A DNA stretch of 64,000 nucleotides from an uncultured Eubacteriales bacterium (GCA_900540235.1 UQEY01000002.1:41530-105529); one strand, 5' to 3'. Shown: positions 47,566-56,363, numbered from the stretch's first letter. The notes: generated by a model not told the origin, from the letters alone. Translations and numbers: made by a program.

Positions 47566-49044
47566 ATGAATTATAGGTCTGTTTTTTATGTGCTCGGTAA
47601 AATAATGAATATTTTAGGTTTATTGATGCTTTTGCCTTTGTTTGTATCGTTTTACTACAATTTGCAAGGCTTTGTTGAGGCAAAGTATTCCTCTTTCATT
47701 ATTCCTATTGTACTTCTTATTTGTCTGGGTATGGTATTGAAACTCGCTAAACCGTCTTGCGTTAAGATTTATGCCCGTGAGGGTTTGGTTATTTGCGGTA
47801 TCGGCTGGATACTTGTGTCGCTTTTCGGCTCGCTTCCGTTTATTATCAGCGGTACTATTCCTAATTTTATTGACGCTTTTTTTGAAACAACTTCGGGTTT
47901 TACCACTACCGGTGCAACAGTATTGAGCAAAATTGAATCAATACCTAAATCTATTCTTTTCTGGCGCAGCTTTACTCACTGGATAGGCGGTATGGGTATT
48001 CTTTGTTTTCTTATTGCTGTTGTTCCTAAGTCTAACAGTAACTCTATGTATGTTATGAAAGCCGAAGTTCCGGGACCGAAGGCGGGCAAGGTTACTCCTA
48101 AAATTTCTGAAAGTGCTCGCACACTTTATATTATCTATTCTGTTATGACTGTTATTGAAGCGCTCGTTCTTTTTGTCGGAAGCAGGATAACGGGTGAAAA
48201 TCTCAGGCTTTTTGACAGTGTTGTAACTGCCTTTGCAACTGCCGGTACCGGCGGTTTCAGCGTGCTTAATAAATCAATATTAGGCTATAACAGTAAGTTT
48301 GTTGAATGGGTATGTATAATTTTTATGTTCCTTTTCGGCGTTAATTTTAATCTTTATTATTTCTTTATAACTAAGCGTTTTAAGGAAGCGTTTAAAGATG
48401 AAGAACTCAGGGCATACATAATTATCAATGTTACCTTTGTTGCTTTTATTACTCTTAATATTATGGGTACTTATTCTAATGTTTTTGATGCACTTCGTGA
48501 TTCGTTTTTTGCAGTTAACACTTGTATGAGCACAACCGGTTTCTGCACTGCAGATTTTGATTTGTGGCCTACTTTTTCTAAAGCTATCCTTATCCTTGCT
48601 ATGTGCATCGGCTGTTCTGCAGGTTCAACAGGCGGCGGTATTAAGGTTTCAAGATTAGTTCTTTATTCTAAACAAATCGCCCGTGATATTCGACTTTCAA
48701 CAAGACCTAATACAGTTATTAAGGTTAGAATGAATAAGAGGGTAGTTGACCAAAAAGTTATTAACGGTGTTAATGTTTATCTTATCATTTATGTAGCTGT
48801 AATGGCGGTTTCAACGCTTCTTTTGTCGCTTGAGGGTTACAGCATTACTACTTGTTTTACCGCTGTTGTGGCTTGCTTTAACAATATCGGACCGGGTCTT
48901 GAACTCGTTGGTCCGACTCAAAACTTTGAATTTTTTGGTGCCGGCGCAAAATTCGTTCTTATTATCGATATGCTCGCCGGCCGACTTGAACTTTTCCCGA
49001 TTATAGTACTTCTTTCGCCAAACACCTGGCGCAAGGCTAAATGA
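47566..49044 (+). CDS. trkH: Trk potassium transporter membrane subunit TrkH
   Basis: This is the potassium-translocating subunit with four pseudo-repeats of the membrane-pore-membrane unit. Selectivity-filter-like loops are visible in TSGFTTTGATVLSKIE, FATAGTGGFSVLNKS, NTCMSTTGFCTADF and FNNIGPGLELVG. Length is 492 residues. AAGGAG precedes the start. With trkA upstream this makes a complete K+ uptake system. The intergenic region after it carries two palindromic repeats and a terminator. Confidence 0.94.
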   Translation: MNYRSVFYVLGKIMNILGLLMLLPLFVSFYYNLQGFVEAKYSSFIIPIVLLICLGMVLKLAKPSCVKIYAREGLVICGIGWILVSLFGSLPFIISGTIPNFIDAFFETTSGFTTTGATVLSKIESIPKSILFWRSFTHWIGGMGILCFLIAVVPKSNSNSMYVMKAEVPGPKAGKVTPKISESARTLYIIYSVMTVIEALVLFVGSRITGENLRLFDSVVTAFATAGTGGFSVLNKSILGYNSKFVEWVCIIFMFLFGVNFNLYYFFITKRFKEAFKDEELRAYIIINVTFVAFITLNIMGTYSNVFDALRDSFFAVNTCMSTTGFCTADFDLWPTFSKAILILAMCIGCSAGSTGGGIKVSRLVLYSKQIARDIRLSTRPNTVIKVRMNKRVVDQKVINGVNVYLIIYVAVMAVSTLLLSLEGYSITTCFTAVVACFNNIGPGLELVGPTQNFEFFGAGAKFVLIIDMLAGRLELFPIIVLLSPNTWRKAK

Positions 49045-49084
49045 TGTATATCGGTTGGCGTCTTTGCCGTTTACGGGAGCGAAT

Positions 49085-49101
49085 GGCGAACACTGTTCGC
49101 C
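49085..49101. repeat. Palindromic repeat copy (AACACTGT centre)
   Basis: GGCGAACACTGTTCGCC is a perfect 8+1+8 palindrome between trkH and its terminator. It has the same design as the copies at 4132, 16901 and 49154. Confidence 0.7.
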
Positions 49102-49153
49102 GCTACGATATTCTTATCAATTTAGACTATTAAAATAGAAAAATCACCGTAGG

Positions 49154-49170
49154 GGCTAACATTGTTAGCC
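49154..49170. repeat. Palindromic repeat copy (AACATTGT centre)
   Basis: GGCTAACATTGTTAGCC is a perfect 8+1+8 palindrome preceded by CGTAGG, 69 bp from the copy at 49085. Arm bases differ from that copy in a compensated way (CG to TA on both sides), which keeps the palindrome. Confidence 0.7.
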
Positions 49171-49192
49171 GTCTAAAATATAATTTATATTC

Positions 49193-49227
49193 AAAAAGGA
49201 GAACCTTGCGGCTCTCCTTTTTCTTTT
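49193..49227 (+). terminator. Terminator of trkA-trkH
   Basis: AAAAAGGAGA and TCTCCTTTTT form a perfect 10-bp outer stem with a partly paired ACC/GGC inner part, followed by CTTTT. Confidence 0.85.
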
Positions 49228-49245
49228 GCTGAAAAACTAAAAAAT

Positions 49246-49270
49246 AAAGGATGCCGATTTGGCATCCTTT
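49246..49270 (-). terminator. Terminator of the GPH symporter gene
   Basis: AAAGGATGCC and GGCATCCTTT form a perfect 10-bp stem around GATTT. On the minus strand it is followed by ATTTTTT, 17 bp past the stop. Confidence 0.88.
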
Positions 49271-49286
49271 AAAAATAGCTGTTTAA

Positions 49287-50813
49287 TTAAGCGTTTGCCT
49301 GATGGTCTTTAGCGTCTTGCTCAGCAAGTCTTTGAGCACGCTTCTCGGCAAGTTCAACAATCATCTGCTGCTGAAGGTCGCCGTGGATAGGGTAGATAAT
49401 GAACGATATACCGTAAAGACCTCTTGCGAGAGCAGGAAGGATACAGAATACAGCCCAAATACCGTTAAGCATTGTAGGGTCAGTCTGAGGTACTGCGTTG
49501 CCGAGCGAGTCGGTAAGCGGAACATAGTTAATCCATGTAAGTACCATACCTGAAAGCCAACCTGTAACAGAAGTTGCAAGCTTACCAAAATAGCCCTGAA
49601 CTGTTGTAACAAGTGCCTCGTTTCTAAGACCGTGCTTCCACTCCATATAGTCAAGAGCTTCAGCAGTAACAATCTGACCGCTTACATTAAGAATTTTGTT
49701 AGGAAGACCGCAAACGGTAAGACCGAAGATAACCCAAATAAGGTTGAATATGTAATGGTCCTTAAATGTTTGACCGAATGGATGGAAACCAACGAAGAAT
49801 AAGGTCATATATGCGAAGAAACCGAATAAACCTGCAATGATTGATGTTGTTCTTGCGCCCCACTTTTTAACCATTTTAGCGGCAATGGGAACCATAATGT
49901 AGTTTGGAATACCTGTAAACAAACCGCAGATAGTTTGGTTAAGAAGCGAACCTGTATTGTTGAGCCAGAAGTAAGATTCCGATGAACCGCCGACTGCCTT
50001 AAATGAGTTAAAGAAGTTAGCAAGGATAACAGCCAAAAGAGGTCTGTTAGTAATAATGTTTTTAAGTGATTCAAGAACTGATGTTTCTTTAATTTCTTCA
50101 CGGCTCATAAGAGGAACACGCTCTCTCATATTAAAGAAGCCGAATACCGCAAACACAGCCGCAAGGATAAGCATAAAGTATGCGAAGCCTGAATAAACAC
50201 CCTCCATTGTGATGTTCTTATTAATTTTAGGAAGAAGAGTAACAAGAACAGGAACGAGTGACGGAAGCCATGTGCCGAAAAGTTCAAAGAACTTTGTGGT
50301 TGTAATAAGGTTGTTACGCTCGTCGGTATTAGGGGTGATATTATAAATCATAAGACCCCAAGCGCCGAAGTAACTCATACCCAAACCGTAAATAACTATT
50401 GCGATTGCTGCCCAAACTACTTTGCTTGTAGCACTGATATTAGGCGCCGTAAACATCATTGCGCCGCCGAAAAGCCAAAGCGGAAGCGGGATGATAAAGA
50501 AAGGTCTGATTCTGCCCCAACGAGTACGGGTACGGTCGATAATCAAACCTGAAATAGTATCGTCAAGTGCGTCATAAATAGATGCAAAAAGGTTGATGTT
50601 AGCATAAGCGGTAGAGTTAAGCTTTAAGAACTGAATCATAAAGAACTCTTTAAATGCGTCAACGAATTGCGTTAAGTTCTTCTGACCGAAATTTACAAGC
50701 ACATATGCTGCAATTTCTTTCGGCGTAAGATATCTTTTGTGAGTGTAGGCGAGCTTATCAAGTTCGTCCATTTCCTCTTGTGTCAATTCTTCGGTGAGTG
50801 TTTCTTCTGCCAA
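49287..50813 (-). CDS. GPH-family sugar:cation symporter (MFS)
   Basis: This is a glycoside-pentoside-hexuronide:cation symporter of the MelB/XynB-like MFS group with about twelve membrane helices. The family region ASIYDALDDTISGLIIDRTR near residue 80, with an Asp pair typical of cation coupling, is followed by WGRIRPFFI. The sugar is unknown, and no glycoside hydrolase is nearby. The start is TTG at 50813 with GAGGGA upstream. Length is 508 residues. An acidic N-terminal tail of about 30 residues precedes the first helix. It is transcribed alone. Confidence 0.88.
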   Translation of the reverse strand: MAEETLTEELTQEEMDELDKLAYTHKRYLTPKEIAAYVLVNFGQKNLTQFVDAFKEFFMIQFLKLNSTAYANINLFASIYDALDDTISGLIIDRTRTRWGRIRPFFIIPLPLWLFGGAMMFTAPNISATSKVVWAAIAIVIYGLGMSYFGAWGLMIYNITPNTDERNNLITTTKFFELFGTWLPSLVPVLVTLLPKINKNITMEGVYSGFAYFMLILAAVFAVFGFFNMRERVPLMSREEIKETSVLESLKNIITNRPLLAVILANFFNSFKAVGGSSESYFWLNNTGSLLNQTICGLFTGIPNYIMVPIAAKMVKKWGARTTSIIAGLFGFFAYMTLFFVGFHPFGQTFKDHYIFNLIWVIFGLTVCGLPNKILNVSGQIVTAEALDYMEWKHGLRNEALVTTVQGYFGKLATSVTGWLSGMVLTWINYVPLTDSLGNAVPQTDPTMLNGIWAVFCILPALARGLYGISFIIYPIHGDLQQQMIVELAEKRAQRLAEQDAKDHQANA

Positions 50814-50988
50814 ATTATTCCCTCATTTCTTTAGGCGTATTGCCTGTGAAAATATAACATTATTATACTAACATATCAAACCTTCTAAATCAACACTTTT
50901 TTGTGCTGTAATTATAAATATTTTTATCTTGCCACTATAAATATGTATTAAGTATATAAAACTTTTTTGATATATTCCTAATTACTTA

Positions 50989-51017
50989 TTGACAATTTGA
51001 CCGTTTCAATATAAAAT
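50989..51017 (+). promoter_or_regulatory. Promoter of the zinc-ribbon membrane protein gene
   Basis: TTGACA (50989-50994) and TAAAAT (51012-51017) with a 17-bp spacer, 35 bp before the start at 51053. Confidence 0.75.
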
Positions 51018-51052
51018 ATCAAGGTAAGTTACTTTGAAAGGGGTACGATTTT

Positions 51053-51976
51053 ATGGCAAGTACCTGCCCTAATTGCGGCAAAAAATTACATATTTGGAAT
51101 GTTAAAGCTGACTGTTCGGCTTGCGGCGTTTCTATTCCTAACTATAATTGGCAAGAAAGACTTGAAGAAGACAATGTTAAGGCTGAAAAGCAGTTTGCTG
51201 TTTTCTATAAGTCGCTTAACAGAATTGCTTATTCTATTTGGGGTACAAAGCTTCGTATTGCAAGGCTTGTATTAACTTTTCTTCCGGCAATCGGTTTTAT
51301 TCTTCCGTGGGCAAATCTTAACAGTGACGGCACAAGCTTCAGTTTAACTATTTATTCACTGTTTAATAAAAACAAATCGCTCGTCGATTTTTTCTCAAGC
51401 TTTTTTGGTAATACGGGTCTTTATACCGCTAATATGAAGTTTGAGGGTTACAGCGGTGCGCTTACCTTTGCAAGCCTCGGATATTTGTTTTTTACTCTCA
51501 GTGCCGTATGTATCGTTCTTGCATTTTTACTTACAATAATTCTTTGCAAGAAGCCTAAAACAAAAACTATGGTTGTTTTTGATATTATTTCTATAGCGTT
51601 TTCGGTCGTATCGGTTGTTATGTTTGTTATGTCCGGTTCGCTTGCATCTCAGGCAGTTGCGTTTAACTTCGGTGATATGGCTGTTATTAACGGCAGCGCT
51701 TCAATTTCATGGGGTTACTTTGTGGCTCTTGTTCTTCTCCTTGTTGCAACAGGTATCAATATTGCCGTTGCAAAAGCTCCTGCTAAGAGTGATGAAACTC
51801 TTGAAGAAGAAAGGCTTGCCCGTCAGGCAATCAAGGATGAAAAAGAAAGACAGAAAGAAATCGAAAGAGAAAAGAATCGTGAAGCTGCTGAAAAAGCCGC
51901 TAAGGAAGAAGAAAAGAAGCGTGTTGAGGAAGCTAAAGCAAAACTCGCCGCCAAAGCTAATAAAAAGAAAAAATAA
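51053..51976 (+). CDS. Zinc-ribbon membrane protein with charged coiled-coil tail
   Basis: The N-terminus is a zinc ribbon with two CxxC pairs (STCPNCGKKL and DCSACGVSI). About four hydrophobic segments follow between residues 70 and 240, then a highly charged Glu/Lys/Ala C-terminal helix of about 65 residues. No functional family was recognised. The plan of a cytoplasmic zinc ribbon, membrane domain and coiled-coil tail suggests a sensor or scaffold, but this is inference. Length is 307 residues. It is a single-gene unit with its own promoter and terminator. Confidence 0.7.
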   Translation: MASTCPNCGKKLHIWNVKADCSACGVSIPNYNWQERLEEDNVKAEKQFAVFYKSLNRIAYSIWGTKLRIARLVLTFLPAIGFILPWANLNSDGTSFSLTIYSLFNKNKSLVDFFSSFFGNTGLYTANMKFEGYSGALTFASLGYLFFTLSAVCIVLAFLLTIILCKKPKTKTMVVFDIISIAFSVVSVVMFVMSGSLASQAVAFNFGDMAVINGSASISWGYFVALVLLLVATGINIAVAKAPAKSDETLEEERLARQAIKDEKERQKEIEREKNREAAEKAAKEEEKKRVEEAKAKLAAKANKKKK

Positions 51977-51991
51977 AATCTTGATTTTATC

Positions 51992-52022
51992 GGAGCAAAG
52001 TGTAAAGCTTTGCTCCTTTTTT
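51992..52022 (+). terminator. Terminator of the zinc-ribbon protein gene
   Basis: GGAGCAAAG and CTTTGCTCC form a perfect 9-bp stem around TGTAAAG, followed by six or more T residues. Confidence 0.92.
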
Positions 52023-52023
52023 C

Positions 52024-52052
52024 TTGACCTATTAATATAGTTTTGCTATAAT
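52024..52052 (+). promoter_or_regulatory. Promoter of the two-helix membrane protein gene
   Basis: TTGACC (52024-52029) and perfect TATAAT (52047-52052) with a 17-bp spacer. It begins in the T-run of the preceding terminator. Confidence 0.85.
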
Positions 52053-52090
52053 TAGAATATATTATTTAAGCAGAAAGGCTTGTAAAATTT

Positions 52091-52690
52091 ATGGAAAACA
52101 AAAATGAACAAATTGCTGAGGTTCAAACTAAAAAAGTAAAAAAAGTTATGGACCCGAAAAAGAAGAAAATTACTGTAGCAGGTATTATTGTCGGTATTGT
52201 TGCCGTTATTGCAATACTAATCGGTGTTAATCATACTGCTATTATGTCAGATTTGACATATGCTTTTATGCCGAAAGAGCTTGAACCTACAGTTGACGGC
52301 TATCAAATGGAATTTCATGTTTACAAAAATAAAGAGTACAATCAATTTAAAGATAAAGAAACGCCGCTTAAAGCTTTCGGTTTTTATTATATCGATTCTG
52401 ACGGTAAAAAAGTTGATTTGGGCTGGGACGGTGCATATACCGGTGCCAAGGGTACTCAGTTTACTCCTAATATTTGGTTTTTAATGAAGGCTCAGGAAAA
52501 CAAAACTACTTTCCAAAACAAAGTAAATAAAGTTATTCCTTTTGTCGTAATAATTCTTGTAGTATTAATAATTTATCTTTGGTTTAAAAATTGGTGTAAG
52601 CGTGAAGATGAGCGTATGGAACAGCTTTACGGTAAAAAAGAGGATAGGCATAATAATTCAAACGGTAATAAGAAGAAAAAGAAGAAATAA
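52091..52690 (+). CDS. Two-helix membrane protein of unknown function
   Basis: This 199-residue protein has a Lys-rich cytoplasmic N-terminus, one membrane helix (ITVAGIIVGIVAVIAILIGV, about 25-45), an external domain of about 100 residues, a second helix (IPFVVIILVVLIIYLWF) and a Lys/Asn-rich tail. No family was recognised. The external part (QMEFHVYKNKEYNQF, AFGFYYIDSDGKKVDLGW) looks like a small beta domain. The ribosome site (AGAAAGG) is rather far from the ATG. The OYE-type reductase gene follows after 24 bp, so the two may be co-transcribed. Confidence 0.6.
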   Translation: MENKNEQIAEVQTKKVKKVMDPKKKKITVAGIIVGIVAVIAILIGVNHTAIMSDLTYAFMPKELEPTVDGYQMEFHVYKNKEYNQFKDKETPLKAFGFYYIDSDGKKVDLGWDGAYTGAKGTQFTPNIWFLMKAQENKTTFQNKVNKVIPFVVIILVVLIIYLWFKNWCKREDERMEQLYGKKEDRHNNSNGNKKKKKK

Positions 52691-52714
52691 TTTCAGTTAT
52701 TTTAAGGGGTAATT

Positions 52715-54787
52715 ATGAGCTACGATATGTTGTTTTCACCTATGAAAATAGGTAATGTTGAAATAAAGAACAGAATTGTTATGGCGCCTATGTGTATGGG
52801 TTTCGGTCAATATAACGGCTGTGCCACTCAAACTATGATGAATTATTATGAAGAGCGTGCCAAGGGCGGGGTAGGTCTTATTTTTACGGAGATTACCCGT
52901 GTTAACGATATTACGGGTGCGTCCTCTTTCGGTCAGCTCGGTATGAGCCACGATTATCAAATTCCCGCTTTAAAGGAAATGGCTGACAGAATTCATAAAC
53001 ACGACTGTAAAGTTATGGTTGAACTTCATCATCCGGGCAGGCAAAATCTCGGTTTAATGATTGGCACCGTTCCTATCTGTAATGTCGGCAGTAAGCTTAT
53101 GGGTAATCTTTATACTAAAATTTTGACCGGTGCGGTTATTCCTCCAGGAAAAATTTTGCAAGATAAGGATATTGTGCCGAGGACTGTTGCGCCGAGCAAG
53201 TGCGAAAAAAGTAAAATGAGCGAAAGCGTTAACCGTGAACTTTCAAACAAAGCGGTTAAAAGGCTTATTTGTCAGTTTATTGAAGCAGCAGTTAGGGTTA
53301 AAAAAGCCGGTTGTGACGGTGTTGAACTTCACGCTTCTCACGGCTACCTTATCCAGCAGTTTTTGTCCCCTAATACAAATAAGCGCACAGATGAATACGG
53401 TGGAAGTTTAGAAAACCGTATGCGCTTTTTAAATGAGATTATTGACGGTATCAGGAAGAATTGCGGAGCAGATTTTCCTATAGTAGTTCGCCTTACTGTT
53501 GATGAAATGTATGAAAAAATCGGCAAAGCAGGTAAGGGCTATAATTTAGAAGAAGGCTTAAAAATGGCTAAGATACTTAATGATAAGGGTATTGACGCTA
53601 TTGATGTTTCATCTGCCGCTTATGATACTTTTAACTACTGGCTTGAGCCGACTACTTTTACTCCCGGTTGGAGGAAGTATCTTGCTGCTGAGGTTAAAAA
53701 GGTTGTTGATATTCCTGTTATTGCGGCTAACCTTATTCGTTCTCCAAAGCAGGCTGAACTCCAGCTTGAGGAGGGAACGCAGGACTTTGTTTCGCTCGGC
53801 AGACCGCTTATTGCAGACCCTAACTGGGCAAATAAGGTTAAAAACGGTAACGAAAATCTTATTAAAAGATGCGTTTGTTGCCTTTACTGTTTTGAAAGTA
53901 TGATGCATAATGCATATAAATATGACCACGGAAAATGCTCCGTCAATCCGTTTGTCGGCAGGGAAGATGTTAAGCTTAAAAATGACGGCAACGGCAGGAA
54001 AATTGTTATAGTCGGTGCAGGTTGTGCAGGCTTAACTTGTGCAGAACTTCTTTCTAAGCGTGGTTTTGATGTCACTGTGCTTGAAAAGGAAAGCAAGCAA
54101 GGCGGTCAGCTCAATCTTGCATGCAAGCCTCCTCACAAGGACAAAATGAATTGGGTTTGCGATGATTTACTTGCAAATGCGGTTAATAACGGCGCAAAAG
54201 TTATATTTGATACTTTGGCAACTAAAGATATAATTGCGTCTTATTCACCTGAAATTGTTATTAACGCAACGGGTGGTAATGCTATTCATCCAAGAGCTTT
54301 TCAGGGTGATAATGTTTGCACCGTTACCGAAATTCTTAATGGTTCTGTTAAACTCGAAAATAAAAATGTCGCTGTTATCGGCTCGGGTATGACCGGTCTT
54401 GAAACGAGTGAACTTCTCGTATCTCAGGGCAATAATGTCAGCGTAGTTGAAATGGCGGATGAAATTGCACCGGGTGCTTGGTTTCAACATATTGACGACG
54501 CTATGCCTGTTCTCCAAAAGGCAGGTACAAAATTTTTGACTTCGCATAAGCTTTTATCTGTTACTAAAGCGGGTATTGAACTTGAAGATTTGAAAAATAA
54601 AAAAGCAGTCGCATTAAAAGTTGATTATGTCGTACTTTCACTCGGAGTTAGGCCTGACACCGCACTTTATGATTCTATTAAAAATTGCGTTGATTATAAA
54701 GTATATAATGTTGGCGACAGCGTTAAAATAGGCAGAATTGCAAATGCTACCGAATCTGCATATCAGTTGGTGATGAGTATTGAGTAA
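52715..54787 (+). CDS. Fe-S flavoenzyme of the 2,4-dienoyl-CoA/enoate reductase family
   Basis: This is an old-yellow-enzyme-type reductase (FadH/BaiCD/enoate reductase group) that reduces activated C=C bonds. The FMN TIM barrel (about residues 1-370) includes MAPMCMGFGQYNG and VELHASHGYLIQQFLSPNTN. A cysteine cluster CVCCLYCFESM with a following C (residues 388-412) is the expected [4Fe-4S] site. The FAD/NAD part begins at IVIVGAGCAGLTCAELLSKR near 430, with a second Rossmann motif VAVIGSGMTGLETSELL. Length is 690 residues. The substrate is unknown; bile acid, cinnamate or fatty enoyl substrates are known in relatives. Its stop overlaps the FRG gene. Confidence 0.9.
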   Translation: MSYDMLFSPMKIGNVEIKNRIVMAPMCMGFGQYNGCATQTMMNYYEERAKGGVGLIFTEITRVNDITGASSFGQLGMSHDYQIPALKEMADRIHKHDCKVMVELHHPGRQNLGLMIGTVPICNVGSKLMGNLYTKILTGAVIPPGKILQDKDIVPRTVAPSKCEKSKMSESVNRELSNKAVKRLICQFIEAAVRVKKAGCDGVELHASHGYLIQQFLSPNTNKRTDEYGGSLENRMRFLNEIIDGIRKNCGADFPIVVRLTVDEMYEKIGKAGKGYNLEEGLKMAKILNDKGIDAIDVSSAAYDTFNYWLEPTTFTPGWRKYLAAEVKKVVDIPVIAANLIRSPKQAELQLEEGTQDFVSLGRPLIADPNWANKVKNGNENLIKRCVCCLYCFESMMHNAYKYDHGKCSVNPFVGREDVKLKNDGNGRKIVIVGAGCAGLTCAELLSKRGFDVTVLEKESKQGGQLNLACKPPHKDKMNWVCDDLLANAVNNGAKVIFDTLATKDIIASYSPEIVINATGGNAIHPRAFQGDNVCTVTEILNGSVKLENKNVAVIGSGMTGLETSELLVSQGNNVSVVEMADEIAPGAWFQHIDDAMPVLQKAGTKFLTSHKLLSVTKAGIELEDLKNKKAVALKVDYVVLSLGVRPDTALYDSIKNCVDYKVYNVGDSVKIGRIANATESAYQLVMSIE

Positions 54788-55760
54788 TATTTTTTCAAGA
54801 CCGTCGGCTCGTGAAATTCTCAGGCAAAAGCTTGACGAAATCAGCGTTAAGATTGAAGATAATCTCGATATTGATTTCAGCAATGTTAGCCAAAGAATTG
54901 ATGATTTGGAGGCTTTTAATAAATTTATTCTTGACCCGTTTTTAAGCGGTGAAAGATTATTTTATAGGGGAGAGAGAATTAACGACCCTAACCGTCGTCT
55001 TTTACCTACTTTTTATCGTGACCAGGAAATTACGCTTAAAAATTCCGATTTGGGTATTAAGCATATCAATTCCGAGTTTATTTTTGATTATTATAAGTCA
55101 CTCGGTGATTTTGTTTTTGTTTTTAATAAAACTATGGGTAATGCAAGTCCAAAGCATCTTTATGATATTTGCGCTTTTGCTCAGCATTATTACCATATGT
55201 CGCCGCTTATTGATTTTACAAAGAGCGTTTATCCGTCCCTTTCTTTTGCACTTAAGGACAGGAAGTTTTTTGATGAGGATATTGTCCTCTATGTTCTTAA
55301 ATTAACGGATATGGACGATTACACCAAGAATATCGCTATTGCCGATAAATGGCTCAGTGACCTTGATGTTTATGTAAGCTACTTTGATGAAAACAGCGTA
55401 AGAAATTCAATAAAGGAACTTATGGAAAACAAAAAAATTGTAATGCCGAGCGATTTCAAAAGGCATCTTGATACAATTTCTTCAAACCCTGCGCCAAAAG
55501 CAAAGCTTATTGATGTACCTACAAATACAAGAATGAAATTTCAGCAGGGTGTGTTTATGCTTCTTACTGATTTTCAGCTATTCAACGATACTTATTTTAC
55601 CAAAAATATTCGTGATTCGTTTGAAATTACAAAGTTTATTATATCAAAAGACCTTTGTCCGATATTAGTCGATATGATTAAGTCTGAGGCTCCATGGTAT
55701 ACTTTTGAAAATCTTATGGATATTGAGTCTGCATTCAAGAGTGCGGTTTATAAAAAATAA
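54780..55760 (+). CDS. FRG-domain protein
   Basis: This is a protein with an FRG domain (conserved Phe-Arg-Gly context), a family of unknown biochemistry that recurs in phage and defence-associated loci. The marker RLFYRGERINDPNRRLLPTF lies near residue 60. The second conserved block AQHYYHMSPLIDFTKSVYPS lies near 135. The start is TTG, eight bases inside the end of the reductase gene, with GGTGAT five bases upstream. This indicates strong translational coupling. Length is 326 residues. It is the last chromosomal-style gene before the mobile segment. Whether it serves the reductase, defence or neither is open. Confidence 0.75.
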   Translation: MSNIFSRPSAREILRQKLDEISVKIEDNLDIDFSNVSQRIDDLEAFNKFILDPFLSGERLFYRGERINDPNRRLLPTFYRDQEITLKNSDLGIKHINSEFIFDYYKSLGDFVFVFNKTMGNASPKHLYDICAFAQHYYHMSPLIDFTKSVYPSLSFALKDRKFFDEDIVLYVLKLTDMDDYTKNIAIADKWLSDLDVYVSYFDENSVRNSIKELMENKKIVMPSDFKRHLDTISSNPAPKAKLIDVPTNTRMKFQQGVFMLLTDFQLFNDTYFTKNIRDSFEITKFIISKDLCPILVDMIKSEAPWYTFENLMDIESAFKSAVYKK

Positions 55761-55790
55761 CGGCTACCAAAACGGTAACCGTTATTTTTC
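55754..55790 (+). terminator. Terminator of the reductase-FRG pair
   Basis: AAAATAACGG and CCGTTATTTT form a 10-bp outer stem with an inner TACC/GGTA helix, followed by T residues. The stem includes the FRG stop codon. Confidence 0.85.
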
Positions 55791-55815
55791 TTTATAGGTG
55801 ATTTTCTGACATAAA

Positions 55816-55851
55816 AAAATACGAATACCCAAATGGATACTCGTATTTTTT
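55816..55851. terminator. Second, bidirectional-looking hairpin at the edge of the mobile segment
   Basis: AAAATACGA and TCGTATTTT form a perfect 9-bp outer stem. The inner part is imperfect with an AAAT loop. A-run and T-run lie on opposite sides, so it could terminate in either direction. Confidence 0.6.
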
Positions 55852-55852
55852 G

Positions 55853-55930
55853 GTGCGGATGTTCATAAGGGATTTGGTAAAATACAGTTTTACCTATAGT
55901 CGAACATCATATTCAAATAACAATCCGCAC
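55853..55930. other. Structured non-coding segment with nested complementary arms
   Basis: Arms GTGCGGAT (55853-55860) and ATCCGCAC (55923-55930) are perfect complements 78 bp end to end. Inside lie GATGTTC (55858-55864) with GAACATC (55902-55908), and a perfect hairpin GGTAAAA-TACAG-TTTTACC (55876-55894). The outer and middle helices share bases 55858-55860, so they are partly exclusive. It could be a small RNA, a regulatory leader of tnpV or an element end. Confidence 0.5.
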
Positions 55931-55931
55931 T

Positions 55932-55961
55932 TTGGTCTTTTCATTTTGTATTCGGTATAAT
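55932..55961 (+). promoter_or_regulatory. Putative promoter of the tnpV-like gene
   Basis: TTGGTC (55932-55937) and perfect TATAAT (55956-55961) with an 18-bp spacer, 30 bp before the start. Confidence 0.6.
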
Positions 55962-55990
55962 TAAATTATCAAATACAAGGAGGTTTCGAC

Positions 55991-56359
55991 ATGAAAACAA
56001 TTTTTAAAATTAACGGTGGCACTTATACGCAGGTCGGCAACTATTTATTGCCTAATCTTTCGTTGCCGGCGGAAGAAAAGAATATCGGTGTTTGGGCAAT
56101 GAGGCAAAAACGATATTTGAAACAAAACCATAAAGTGCGTTACTACAATTTGCTGACAAGCGGTAAGCTCGATTCATATCTTGCGGATATTGAAGAACAG
56201 TCTCAAAATCTTTTTTCTCGCTTGGTAAAAGACCTTGCCGAAAAAGAAAATATTACGGAAAAATTGAAATCGGATAACCCAATGTTGTGGGTGCGGAAGA
56301 TGAATAATATTCGCACTCGAGCAACGGAAATTGTAAATTCACAAATAATATTTAACTGA
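55991..56359 (+). CDS. tnpV: TnpV-family transposon-encoded protein
   Basis: This 122-residue protein has the TnpV pattern: an opening INGGTYTQVGNYLLPNLSLP, then RYLKQNHKVRYYNLLTSGKL and the C-terminal WVRKMNNIRTRATEIV. TnpV is carried by Tn4451-like and related clostridial integrative elements; its molecular role is not established. AAGGAGG precedes the ATG by seven bases. No integrase or relaxase accompanies it in the window, so this is one part of an element that either continues beyond 64 kb or is a remnant. It marks the start of transferred DNA. Confidence 0.85.
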   Translation: MKTIFKINGGTYTQVGNYLLPNLSLPAEEKNIGVWAMRQKRYLKQNHKVRYYNLLTSGKLDSYLADIEEQSQNLFSRLVKDLAEKENITEKLKSDNPMLWVRKMNNIRTRATEIVNSQIIFN

Positions 56360-56363
56360 GAAC

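Noticed and set aside
55853..55930. tRNA-like feature: complementary ends 78 bp apart, with CA after the minus-strand 3' end
   Set aside because: No T-loop (TTCRA), no D-loop GG and no anticodon stem could be found in either orientation.
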